Shown: in pieces, positions 53,827-61,747 of the stretch
Layout of the letters: each line of letters starts with the position of its first letter
Numbering within the stretch: the first letter of the stretch is position 1
Assembly: GCF_034048115.1 (NCBI RefSeq)
Contig: NZ_CP139145.1
Span: forward strand, 806,001 to 870,000
Reading direction: 5' to 3'
Origin: Pseudarthrobacter sp. IC2-21
GTDB lineage: Bacteria > Actinomycetota > Actinomycetes > Actinomycetales > Micrococcaceae
Length of the DNA: 64,000 nt
The notes under the pieces: model-generated
The model's database searches: none
Seen by the model: only the letters and a program-made list of their open reading frames with translations
Told to the model about the DNA's origin: nothing
Position numbers and translations under genes: made by a program

Positions 53827-54564
53827 CTACTTTGCAGTAGAAGTCTTTTGCCGCGGGTCTCGTCGCCTGTAAACGACTCCGGCGACTCCGATTACGGCCA
53901 GCCCCATTACAAAGCAGAGCACTGCCGTGTAATTGATAACAGCCTCCACAAAGCCGGACTCCGGTGGTATGAGCGGGAACAGCAGGGTCAGGCCAACGGC
54001 GGCGGAGCCGACGGCCAACAGAAAGGCCGAAACCCGAACCAGCCCCGGTAAGGTGCCGCGGACTGCGCTCGCCATGGCTGGCAGCAGAACAAGTGACACA
54101 TAGGCCGGGTACGCGCGGCCGGCGGCACCGTAGTACTCAACCAGCAGTCCATTGCGGCTGTCCTTGACCGATACCGACACCAGGCCTGCCGAGGAACCGG
54201 CAGTATCCATCATGAGAAAGAAGACAAGCACAATCAGCGAGGTCAGCCCCAGGGCGACCATCCCCATCCGTCCCGTAATGAGCCGGTAGGCGCCAGTGGC
54301 CCCAAAGCCCTTGGCGATGCGGATCCCCACGAAATAGATGGTGGCGAAGATGACCAGCCGAAGAATGAGGTTGGCTACGTTGAGGCCCCCCAATGCCCGA
54401 TCGATGGCCACGTACGGCGCTTCGATACTGAGCAGGATGGCCAGCGTTATGAGGGCAAAGATATAAAAGAGTGTCCTGTTGTTCCCGCGGAGAGCGCTGG
54501 GCACGCGGGCCGCGGCAACCAGGCCGCAAATACCCAGGGTGCACCACTGCAGGGTCTCGATCAT
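53827..54564 (-). CDS. Multi-helix membrane protein paired with the HTH protein
   Basis: 245 residues, about seven membrane helices, basic loop-rich ends, and a soluble loop DTAGSSAGLVSVSVKDSRNG between helices. The start ATG overlaps the HTH stop by 4 nt, so the pair is translated together. The spacing of helices recalls the MAB_1171c/DUF6545 membrane family that accompanies XRE-type regulators, but this is a weak resemblance. Function unknown; a sensor or channel for the HTH partner is possible. Confidence 0.7.
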   Translation of the reverse strand: MIETLQWCTLGICGLVAAARVPSALRGNNRTLFYIFALITLAILLSIEAPYVAIDRALGGLNVANLILRLVIFATIYFVGIRIAKGFGATGAYRLITGRMGMVALGLTSLIVLVFFLMMDTAGSSAGLVSVSVKDSRNGLLVEYYGAAGRAYPAYVSLVLLPAMASAVRGTLPGLVRVSAFLLAVGSAAVGLTLLFPLIPPESGFVEAVINYTAVLCFVMGLAVIGVAGVVYRRRDPRQKTSTAK

Positions 54565-55343
54565 CCCAGGTTCTCCCAGATCTTGTCGGTTCGTTCTTGG
54601 TCATGTTCCTGCCGGCGGAGGGCCCGGCCCAGCGTCTGCAGCCGTTCTCCGGCCAGGGTGGTCAGTTCGCCGTCGGTCATACTGTCCAACGCCGCCTGGC
54701 GGGCCCCGGGCGGCCAGCCGGCCTCGGCCTCCGTGATCAGCCCGGTTGCCACCAGGCCACCGGACGCGGCCACACCGGCTGCCAGGGCCGTAGCCAGGGC
54801 CAGCTCCGGGGTGAGCCGGTTGGCGGTCAACTGCGCCGAATAGTTCTGCGGCGCGATCCCGGTGGCGGTGGAGACGCGGTGCCGCAGTTCGCCGTCGTCG
54901 ATTGCCTCCACCCAGTCCCGCACGGACGTGGCATGCGGCGGCGGGACCAGGACCGTTGGCCCCGGGTCGGGACGGCCGGCAAGCGGAACCCCTGCGGCGC
55001 CCCCACCGGACTCTCCCGGTCCGCCGGGTTCGGCGACGCCCCGGAGCAGCAGCGCCCGCAGGAGATCAGCCGTGGAAATCTGGCTGACCAGCTCGGAGCG
55101 GGTGGGCTGCAGCGGCGGCCCGGCGAGTTGCCGGAAGTCGTCAAAGCCGGCCAGTGCGGTGACGGGGTTGATGTTGTAAGCGCGGCTGACGCTCACCACC
55201 GTCGCCCCTGCAACCTTGCCACGCACCAGTTGCTGAGCCAGGGTGCTCCGTTTGATGCCGGCAGCCCGGCAAACATCGGAAGTGCTCGCGTCGGGTGCGA
55301 TACCGTGCAGCCAGCGTTGGAACGCCTTGGCAGGAATGGGCAT
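54561..55343 (-). CDS. Tandem-HTH regulator-like protein
   Basis: 260 residues. Residues 8-75 (FQRWLHGIAPDASTSDVCRAAG onward) form an XRE-like HTH with a second helix RSTLAQQLVRGKV; residues about 140-205 (VRDWVEAIDDGELRHRVSTATG, then YSAQLTANRLTPE) match it in order and spacing, an apparent internal duplication. A Gly/Pro-rich linker joins the two. It overlaps the membrane-protein gene by 4 nt. AGAGAG lies upstream of the ATG. A membrane-linked transcription factor or toxin-antitoxin-like pair are both possible. Confidence 0.7.
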   Translation of the reverse strand: MPIPAKAFQRWLHGIAPDASTSDVCRAAGIKRSTLAQQLVRGKVAGATVVSVSRAYNINPVTALAGFDDFRQLAGPPLQPTRSELVSQISTADLLRALLLRGVAEPGGPGESGGGAAGVPLAGRPDPGPTVLVPPPHATSVRDWVEAIDDGELRHRVSTATGIAPQNYSAQLTANRLTPELALATALAAGVAASGGLVATGLITEAEAGWPPGARQAALDSMTDGELTTLAGERLQTLGRALRRQEHDQERTDKIWENLG

Positions 55344-55402
55344 ATCTGCTCTCTGCTGAACGGATGATTGCTTTTGATTTTAGCGTGTCCGCGGCCGGTG
55401 GT

Positions 55403-55431
55403 TTGATGCAGCCGACAGAGTCGACTATGCT
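55403..55431 (+). promoter_or_regulatory. Promoter of the ABC-F transcript
   Basis: TTGATG (55403-55408) and TATGCT (55426-55431) with an optimal 17-bp spacer. Transcription would start near 55438, directly in front of a strong hairpin. Confidence 0.7.
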
Positions 55432-55439
55432 TGATGGTC

Positions 55440-55501
55440 GAGCCCGTTGGTCCGCACACCCCCCAAGTCCGGACCGGCGGGCTCTTTAGTGCCCGGGCAC
55501 T
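55440..55501 (+). promoter_or_regulatory. Two leader hairpins ahead of the ABC-F gene
   Basis: Stem 1: 55440-55454 with 55470-55484, fifteen pairs including two G-U, followed by TTTAG. Stem 2: the palindrome AGTGCCCGGGCACT at 55488-55501 followed by TTTT. Both look like terminators placed at the start of the transcript, as in attenuated ABC-F resistance genes. Confidence 0.65.
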
Positions 55502-55598
55502 TTTGCTGGCGGGCATGCTGCGGATTTCACAGCATTCTGCCTGATTCAGGCGGGGTCATCCGGCCTTCCGCCGGCCGGGCGAGAGGACAGACCTAGCC

Positions 55599-57269
55599 AT
55601 GACAGCAACCCTTGTTGCCAAAGACCTTTCCGGTGGCCACGACCACCGGACACTTTTCTCGAAGCTCTCCCTCACCGTGGCTCCCGGTGACGTTGTGGGC
55701 GTGGTGGGTGCCAACGGCGCCGGCAAATCCACCCTCCTGCGCCTGCTGGCCGGAGTGGACCAGCCCCAGTCCGGCAGCGTGAACCTGGCCCCCGCTGATG
55801 CGTTTGTGGGCTGGCTTCCCCAGGAGCACGAGCGGGTGACGGGTGAGACGGTGGCGGGCTACATCGCCCGCCGCACCGGCTGCGCGCAGGCAACCGCCGA
55901 GATGGAGTCCACGGCAGAAGCGCTGGGTTCCGGGGCTCCCGGCTCCGACGACGCCTACTCCCTCGCCTTTGACCGCTGGATGGCGTCCGGCGCAGCGGAC
56001 CTCGACGAACGCATCCCGGCCGTCCTGGCTGATCTGGGGCTGGAAACCGGGCCGGAAGCCCCCATGACCGGGCTCTCCGGCGGCCAGGCCGCGCGCGTCG
56101 CTCTGGCTGCCCTGTTACTCAGCCGCTTCGACGTGGTGCTCCTGGATGAGCCCACAAACGACCTGGACCTGGCCGGCCTGGCGAAGCTGGAAGCCTTCGT
56201 CCAGGGCCTGCGCGGCGGCGCGGTGCTGGTATCCCACGACCGCGAGTTCCTGGCCCGCTGCGTGACCACCATCGTGGAGCTGGACCTGGCCCAAAATTCC
56301 GTTGCGGTATACGACGGCGGCTACGAGGCGTTCCTGGAGGAACGCGCCGTGGCGCGGCGGCATGCCCGCGAAAAGTTCGAGGAGTTCGCGTCCACCAAGG
56401 CGGACCTGGTCTCCCGGGCCCGGACCCAGCGTGAGTGGAGTTCCCAAGGCGTGCGGAACGCCATGAAAAAGAGCCCCGACAATGACAAAATCCGCCGCGC
56501 GGCCAGCACCGAATCGTCGGAGAAACAGGCGCAAAAGGTCCGGCAGATGGAATCCCGGATCGCCCGGCTGGACGTGGTGGAAGAGCCGCGGAAGGAATGG
56601 CAGCTGCAGTTCAGCATCGGCCTGGCGCCGAAGTCCAGTGCCGTGGTGGCCACGCTGCGTGACGCCGTCGTCAGCCAGGGCAGCTTCACCCTCGGCCCGG
56701 TGAACCTGCAGCTGAACGCGGGGGAGCGGGTCGGAATCACCGGGCCCAACGGTGCCGGCAAATCCACGCTGCTGCGCCTGCTGCTGGGTGTGCAGGCTCC
56801 CGACTCCGGCAACGCCGCCATGGGCGCCTCGGTGGCCATCGGCGAAATCGATCAGGCCCGTGGACTGCTGGCCGGCCATCTAAACCTCGCGGACGCTGTG
56901 GAAGCGGTCCTGCCCGAGCTGACGCCGGCGGAGGTCCGCACGCTGCTGGCCAAGTTCGGGCTCAAAGCTGACCACACGGCCCGGCCGGTGGATTCCCTTT
57001 CGCCGGGCGAGCGCACCCGGGCCGCACTGGCATTGCTGCAGGCACGCGGCGTGAACCTGCTGGTGCTGGACGAACCCACTAACCACCTTGACCTGCCTGC
57101 CATCGAGCAGCTGGAGGAGGCGCTGGGAAGTTATGAGGGCGCTTTGTTGTTGGTAACCCATGACCGGAGGCTGCTGGAGAACGTCCAGCTGGATGTCCGG
57201 TGGAATGTGGACAACGGCGTCGTTACCGAACTGCTGGGCCACGGCGCCCCGAAAGGCAATAAATCATGA
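55599..57269 (+). CDS. ABC-F ATPase (ribosomal protection type)
   Basis: 556 residues, two ATPase domains in one chain and no membrane helices. Walker A motifs are GANGAGKST and GPNGAGKST; signatures are LSGGQAARVA and a changed second one (SLSPGERTRA); DEPTND and DEPTNH are the Walker B boxes. The interdomain linker (about 235-340, helical, Arg/Lys-rich) is the part that reaches the ribosome. Such proteins give resistance to antibiotics or tune translation; the drug cannot be read from sequence. Overlaps the exporter gene by 4 nt. Confidence 0.9.
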   Translation: MTATLVAKDLSGGHDHRTLFSKLSLTVAPGDVVGVVGANGAGKSTLLRLLAGVDQPQSGSVNLAPADAFVGWLPQEHERVTGETVAGYIARRTGCAQATAEMESTAEALGSGAPGSDDAYSLAFDRWMASGAADLDERIPAVLADLGLETGPEAPMTGLSGGQAARVALAALLLSRFDVVLLDEPTNDLDLAGLAKLEAFVQGLRGGAVLVSHDREFLARCVTTIVELDLAQNSVAVYDGGYEAFLEERAVARRHAREKFEEFASTKADLVSRARTQREWSSQGVRNAMKKSPDNDKIRRAASTESSEKQAQKVRQMESRIARLDVVEEPRKEWQLQFSIGLAPKSSAVVATLRDAVVSQGSFTLGPVNLQLNAGERVGITGPNGAGKSTLLRLLLGVQAPDSGNAAMGASVAIGEIDQARGLLAGHLNLADAVEAVLPELTPAEVRTLLAKFGLKADHTARPVDSLSPGERTRAALALLQARGVNLLVLDEPTNHLDLPAIEQLEEALGSYEGALLLVTHDRRLLENVQLDVRWNVDNGVVTELLGHGAPKGNKS

Positions 57270-59179
57270 GTATGGACCGGGTGGCCTGGAGCTCCCTGTA
57301 CAACATCACGCGCGCTTCGAGCGGCTCCAAGCCTTTCTCAAAGGAGACGCTTAAGCGTGTTTTCGGCTTCGCCCGGCCGCACAAGGGCAAGCTGATCGCC
57401 TTCGTCCTGCTGTCCATCGTGATGGCCGTCCTCGCCGTTGCCACCCCGGTCCTGGCAGGCCAGGTTGTTGATGCCATCATCGCCGGCGCGGGCACCGGCG
57501 TGGTGGTCTGGCTGGCCGTGCTGATCGCCATCGTTGCTGTCGCCGAAGCAGGGCTGGGACTGGTCACGCGCTGGCTTTCCTCCACCATCGGCGAAGGCGT
57601 CATTGTGGACCTCCGCACCAAGGTCTTCGACCACGTGCAGAAGATGCCCATCGCCTTCTTCACCCGCACCCGCACCGGTGCTCTGGTCAGCCGGCTCAAC
57701 AATGACGTGATCGGTGCCCAGTCCGCCTTCGCCGGCACACTGTCCGGGGTAGTCAGCAACGTTGTGGCCCTCGCCCTGACCCTTGTGGTGATGCTGGGGA
57801 AGTCCTGGCTCATCACCGTGCTTGCCATGATCCTGCTGCCGCTCTTCCTGATCCCCGCACGGCGGATGGGCTCGAAGCTGGCCGACCTGCGCCGTGAAGC
57901 TGCCGAGCACAACGCCTCCATGGGCACCCAGATGACCGAGCGGTTCTCCGCCCCTGGCGCCACGCTGGTAAAGCTCTTCGGCCGGCCGGATGAGGAATCC
58001 CGCGAGTTCGCCATGCGGGCAGGCCGGGTGCGGGACATCGGCATCCGGACGGCGATGCTGCAGTTCACCTTCGTGACCGCCCTGACACTGGTTTCGGCGC
58101 TGGCCCTCGCACTGGTCTACGGCCTCGGCGGCTTCCTGGCGCTGCAGGGGCAACTGGCCGCGGGCGACGTCGTGGTGCTGGCACTGCTGCTCACCCGCCT
58201 CTACGCCCCGCTCACGGCGCTCTCCAACGCCCGGGTGGAGATCATGAGCGCCCTGGTCAGCTTCGAACGGGTCTTTGAAATCCTGGACCTCAAACCCCTC
58301 ATCCAGCAGAAGCCCGATGCTGTGTCCTCCCCGGCCGGTCCGTTGTCCGTGGAGTTCGATAACGTCCGCTTCTCCTACCCTTCGGCGGACAAGGTTTCAC
58401 TCGCCTCGCTGGAGGACGTTTCAACCCTGGACACCCGCGGCGGCGAAGAAGTGCTGCACGGTATCAGCTTCCGGGTGGAGCCCGGCCAGACCGTTGCCCT
58501 CGTGGGCTCCTCCGGGGCTGGAAAGTCAACCATCGCGCAGCTGCTCTCGCGGCTGTACGACGTGGATTCAGGGGCGGTCCGCTTTGGCGGGGCCACGGCC
58601 GGAAGCGGTGTTGACGTCCGCGACCTCACCTTCGATTCGATGCGCCAGACCCTGGGCATGGTGACCCAGGACGGTCACCTGTTCCATGAAAGCATTGCCT
58701 CCAACCTGCGGCTGGCCCGTCCGGAAGCCAGCGACGAGCTCATGTGGGATGTCCTGCGGCAGGCCCGGCTGGAGACCATGGTCCGGTCCCTCCCCGACGG
58801 CCTGGACACTGTGGTGGGGGAGCGCGGCTACCGGCTTTCCGGCGGCGAACGCCAGCGGCTCACCATCGCCCGCCTCCTCATCGCCCAGCCGCGGGTGGTC
58901 ATCCTCGACGAGGCCACCGCGGCGCTGGACTCCACCAACGAGGCCGCCGTCCAGGAAGCACTGGGCGCAGCGCTCGAGGGGCGCACCGCCGTCGTGATTG
59001 CCCACCGGCTCTCCACAATCCGCGCCGCCGACGTCATCCTGGTGGTGGAGGACGGCCGGATCGTGGAACGTGGCACGCACACCGAGCTGCTCGCGGCCGA
59101 GGGGCGTTACGCCGAGCTGTACCGGACGCAGTTCGCCGAGGCAACCGCGGTTGCGGAGGAAGCCGTGCCCGAGTACTAG
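57266..59179 (+). CDS. ABC exporter, fused membrane and ATPase domains
   Basis: 637 residues: six membrane helices (about 35-320) then an ATPase with Walker A GSSGAGKST, Q-loop VTQDG, signature LSGGERQRL and DEAT. ABCB-type half-transporter, working as a homodimer or with a partner. It starts inside the ABC-F stop codon, so both are one operon; together they suggest a drug protection and export module. LEDVSTLDTRGGEE is a short insert before Walker A. Confidence 0.92.
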   Translation: MSMDRVAWSSLYNITRASSGSKPFSKETLKRVFGFARPHKGKLIAFVLLSIVMAVLAVATPVLAGQVVDAIIAGAGTGVVVWLAVLIAIVAVAEAGLGLVTRWLSSTIGEGVIVDLRTKVFDHVQKMPIAFFTRTRTGALVSRLNNDVIGAQSAFAGTLSGVVSNVVALALTLVVMLGKSWLITVLAMILLPLFLIPARRMGSKLADLRREAAEHNASMGTQMTERFSAPGATLVKLFGRPDEESREFAMRAGRVRDIGIRTAMLQFTFVTALTLVSALALALVYGLGGFLALQGQLAAGDVVVLALLLTRLYAPLTALSNARVEIMSALVSFERVFEILDLKPLIQQKPDAVSSPAGPLSVEFDNVRFSYPSADKVSLASLEDVSTLDTRGGEEVLHGISFRVEPGQTVALVGSSGAGKSTIAQLLSRLYDVDSGAVRFGGATAGSGVDVRDLTFDSMRQTLGMVTQDGHLFHESIASNLRLARPEASDELMWDVLRQARLETMVRSLPDGLDTVVGERGYRLSGGERQRLTIARLLIAQPRVVILDEATAALDSTNEAAVQEALGAALEGRTAVVIAHRLSTIRAADVILVVEDGRIVERGTHTELLAAEGRYAELYRTQFAEATAVAEEAVPEY

Positions 59180-59199
59180 AGCTTTAGATTCCCCAACTG

Positions 59200-59249
59200 G
59201 GTAGCAGCAGGTGTCCTTTTGAGCCGTCAAAACGACACCTGCTGCTACC
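59200..59249. repeat. Long palindrome between convergent genes
   Basis: GTAGCAGCAGGTGTC (59201-59215) mirrors 59234-59248; inside, TTTTGA (59217-59222) mirrors TCAAAA (59227-59232) with one C/C mismatch between the two stems. It ends at the NUDIX stop codon and could act as a bidirectional terminator or be one copy of a dispersed repeat. Confidence 0.75.
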
Positions 59250-59692
59250 TACTTCGGGTGGGGGCCTACTTTGGCGGCCAGCTCGGGCAGGATGTAATCG
59301 GTCAGGAGCGGGGCGAGATCCGCGGGCAGCGGCACGCCCCGCTCACGGTCCCGGTCCAGCGCGGCAAGGTCCAGCCAGCGGATCTCGGCGATCTCGGCTG
59401 ACGCGCCGGCCGTCCACGTGCCGGGGGCGAGGTACACCGTGGCTTCGATGTCGGTGGCGGCCTCGTTGGCGGCGTCGGCAATCCAGACGCCCATCAACTG
59501 GAGGTCCTCCGGGGCAACAATGATCCCCACCTCCTCGGCCAACTCCCGGGAAGCGGCCTGCACGGCCGTCTCGCCGGGTTCGGGCTTGCCGCCGGGGTGC
59601 ATAAACATGGTGGTTCCGCGTTTGCGGACCGTCAGGAGCCGCCCGGCGTCGTCGAACACGCAGACGGCGGAGACAACAATGCGGGCTTTCAC
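59249..59692 (-). CDS. NUDIX hydrolase
   Basis: 147 residues. The Nudix box GGKPEPGETAVQAASRELAEEVG carries the metal-binding REXXEE (RELAEE). Hydrolyses nucleoside diphosphate derivatives; substrate unknown. GTG start at 59692 overlaps the DUF6314 stop. Confidence 0.9.
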   Translation of the reverse strand: MKARIVVSAVCVFDDAGRLLTVRKRGTTMFMHPGGKPEPGETAVQAASRELAEEVGIIVAPEDLQLMGVWIADAANEAATDIEATVYLAPGTWTAGASAEIAEIRWLDLAALDRDRERGVPLPADLAPLLTDYILPELAAKVGPHPK

Positions 59693-60171
59693 GGGTTCGA
59701 GCCTAGCCGCGTCAGCTCCGTGGTCAGCAGGAGGTCCTTGCGCGGCCCGCTCACGTCCCACGAATAACTGAAGGCATCGGGACCCGCGTAGGTGTACGCC
59801 ACACGGTAGGTATCGGGATCACACCAGTGCCGGTCCAGGTTGGCTTCCGGGCTAAAGCTCATCCGGTGGAAGGGGCGCCCGTCCTCAAAGAAGACGTCCA
59901 GGGCGTCTGTCCGGTCGGCGCGGCGCAGAAGATAGGCGCGGGAGGCGGGGCCGGTGAAAGTAGGCCAGCGCATGGTGCCTTCTTCGCGGAAGGACACGTC
60001 GTCGTCGTCCGTCACGGCAAAACGTACGACGCCGGTAAAGGTTCCGCGGGTGCCTGCGGACCGGTCCAGCAGTTGGCGTTCGACGGCCCACGTTCCCGCC
60101 ACGGCGCCGGGCGGCTGCACCGGGCCGAGCAGGTAGGCGCGGAGGCTGAACTCCGGAACAGGACGGTTCAA
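59689..60171 (-). CDS. DUF6314 protein
   Basis: 160 residues, beta-rich. GTWAVERQLLDRSAGTRGTFTG, REEGTMRW and FHRMSF with HWCDPDTYRVAYT are the DUF6314 pattern, probably a lipocalin-like barrel. Co-transcribed with the NUDIX gene through a 4-nt overlap and separated from a tRNA gene by 1 nt. Function unknown. Confidence 0.8.
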   Translation of the reverse strand: MNRPVPEFSLRAYLLGPVQPPGAVAGTWAVERQLLDRSAGTRGTFTGVVRFAVTDDDDVSFREEGTMRWPTFTGPASRAYLLRRADRTDALDVFFEDGRPFHRMSFSPEANLDRHWCDPDTYRVAYTYAGPDAFSYSWDVSGPRKDLLLTTELTRLGSNP

Positions 60172-60172
60172 G

Positions 60173-60245
60173 TGCCCTCGATTGGAATCGAACCAACGAC
60201 ACCGGCTTTAGGAGAGCCGTGCTCTATCCACTGAGCTACGAGGGC
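60173..60245 (-). tRNA. tRNA-Arg (anticodon CCU)
   Basis: On the minus strand, acceptor GCCCTCG pairs with CGAGGGC; D arm GCTCAGTGGATAGAGC; anticodon stem CGGCT/AGCCG enclosing CTCCTAA, so anticodon CCT; T arm GGTTCGATTCC. The discriminator is A. It reads the rare AGG arginine codon. No CCA is encoded. Confidence 0.96.
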
Positions 60246-60328
60246 GGGTGTCCGTTGGGCCGGCAGGGCCGGTCCGTCCGGACACGGATACAAGCATACA
60301 AGGTGGGAGGCCGTACTACGCTCTTGGC

Positions 60329-61090
60329 ATGAGTTCAGCCCCGATGTCCTCGCCCGCAGCGGTCTTCATCCCGGACACGGCGTCCACCCGCCACTACATC
60401 GGCGCCTGGTCCGTCCTGAGCGTCCTGCAGTATTTTGTGGCCGAAACAGCCGTGATTGGAGGCTGGGCCGGGCCGCAGCCCTACAGCCGCCGGACCGGGT
60501 ACATCAGCGATCTTGGTGCGTTGCACTGCGGGATATTTGACGGCCGGGATGTCTGTTCTCCGCTGCACTGGCTGATGAACCTGTCCTTTGTGGTCCAGGG
60601 TTTAGGCATGCTCCTGGGCGCGTTGCTGCTGAGCTCGGGACTGCTGTGCGTGGCGGCCCGGCCGGGAGCAACGGTCCACCGTGGGCGGCGGAAACCGTGG
60701 CTGGCCGCACTCTGGGTCCGGCTCCTGGCCGGCACCGCGGGTGCCGGGACCATGATCGTGGGACTGGTGCCCGAGGACCTGGGCTCCGCCTGGCACTACA
60801 CCGGCGCGCTGATGTACTTCATTGCGGGCTCGCTCGCGGTGCTGGTGCTGGGTGTGCTGTGGCTGCAGCAGACACCGCTCGGATGGTTCGTCCTGGTGTG
60901 CGGGCTGGCCTCATTCGCCGCACTGGTGACAGGCGGTCTTACCAGGATGCATGTCCCCGAGCCGGGCACGCTGGAACGCTTGATGGGGTACCCGGTCACG
61001 GTGGGCGTGGCGGCCACCGGGCTGGTGATTGCCCAGCGCGTGCACCGGCACCGGCGGGAGGTCAGGGCTCTTTCCGCGGCCCGGGCTTAG
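60329..61090 (+). CDS. DUF998 membrane protein
   Basis: 253 residues with about six membrane helices; YISDLGALHCG is the DUF998 signature, with TMIVGLVPED later. Function unknown. A TACGCT hexamer ends exactly 6 nt before the ATG, suggesting a leaderless transcript. Its last 29 bp overlap the convergent next gene. Confidence 0.83.
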   Translation: MSSAPMSSPAAVFIPDTASTRHYIGAWSVLSVLQYFVAETAVIGGWAGPQPYSRRTGYISDLGALHCGIFDGRDVCSPLHWLMNLSFVVQGLGMLLGALLLSSGLLCVAARPGATVHRGRRKPWLAALWVRLLAGTAGAGTMIVGLVPEDLGSAWHYTGALMYFIAGSLAVLVLGVLWLQQTPLGWFVLVCGLASFAALVTGGLTRMHVPEPGTLERLMGYPVTVGVAATGLVIAQRVHRHRREVRALSAARA

Positions 61091-61712
61091 CTGCCTCGGC
61101 GGACTTTTTACCCAGGAACACCGCGGCGGCACCGGCGAGCAGGCTCACAACGAACAGGACCCAGCCCGCAACGGTCAGCCCGGACGCCAGGGCGACCTGG
61201 CCGGCGTCGGCCGTTTCCGCGGCCAGCACGGAATCGATGGTGACGTTGCCCCACAACCGGACCACCACAAACAGCAGCGGGACGGCCCACAGGGCCCAGC
61301 GGAGCGATTTCCTGGCCACGTTGGTGCCGATCAGCAGCAGCCACGTGAAGCCGAAGATGAGCGGGAACAGCGTCCCGGCCGTTTTGTGGACGTAGTTGAG
61401 CTGGCCGCGGGCGTCGTCATCCATTGCCGCGTGCAACTGGCCAACATAGGACGCGTCGAAGCCGCCCACCAGGGAATCCGGCATGGCCAGCCCCGCGGAC
61501 AGCTGGGTCATCTGGTCCAGCGCGAGCAGGTGCAGGTACCAGAACAGGAAGAGGCTGGCCACCACCCCGGCGATCACAATCAGCCTGGAGTTGCTCTGGG
61601 CCTTCTGCGGTGAACGGGCGGTGGTGGGGTTGATCACCGGCGGGAGGCTGTGCTGTGGAACGACAGCCTTGGAGCCGTGCTTCTTGATCCGCTGCGCTGG
61701 AGTTTTGGCCAT
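61062..61712 (-). CDS. Membrane protein of unknown function
   Basis: 216 residues: basic N terminus, then about four membrane helices separated by a hydrophilic loop (about 75-120) with YVHKTAGTLFP. CATAAT lies 6 nt before the ATG, so the gene is probably leaderless and shares a 32-bp divergent promoter with the inositol-phosphatase gene. Family not recognised. Confidence 0.7.
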   Translation of the reverse strand: MAKTPAQRIKKHGSKAVVPQHSLPPVINPTTARSPQKAQSNSRLIVIAGVVASLFLFWYLHLLALDQMTQLSAGLAMPDSLVGGFDASYVGQLHAAMDDDARGQLNYVHKTAGTLFPLIFGFTWLLLIGTNVARKSLRWALWAVPLLFVVVRLWGNVTIDSVLAAETADAGQVALASGLTVAGWVLFVVSLLAGAAAVFLGKKSAEAAKPGPRKEP

Positions 61713-61747
61713 GGCACCATTATGGCGCTGCATAGACTGGTGCCATG
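61710..61747. promoter_or_regulatory. Compact bidirectional leaderless promoter
   Basis: CATGGCACCA (61710-61719) and TGGTGCCATG (61738-61747) mirror each other and contain both start codons. -10 hexamers are CATAAT (minus, 61719-61724) and TAGACT (plus, 61733-61738), each 6 nt from its own ATG. Confidence 0.65.

Noticed and set aside
55432..55540. 36-codon frame from ATG 55433 in the ABC-F leader
   Set aside because: Its ATG lies only 1-2 nt after the -10 hexamer, upstream of the likely transcript start, so it could not be translated from that promoter.
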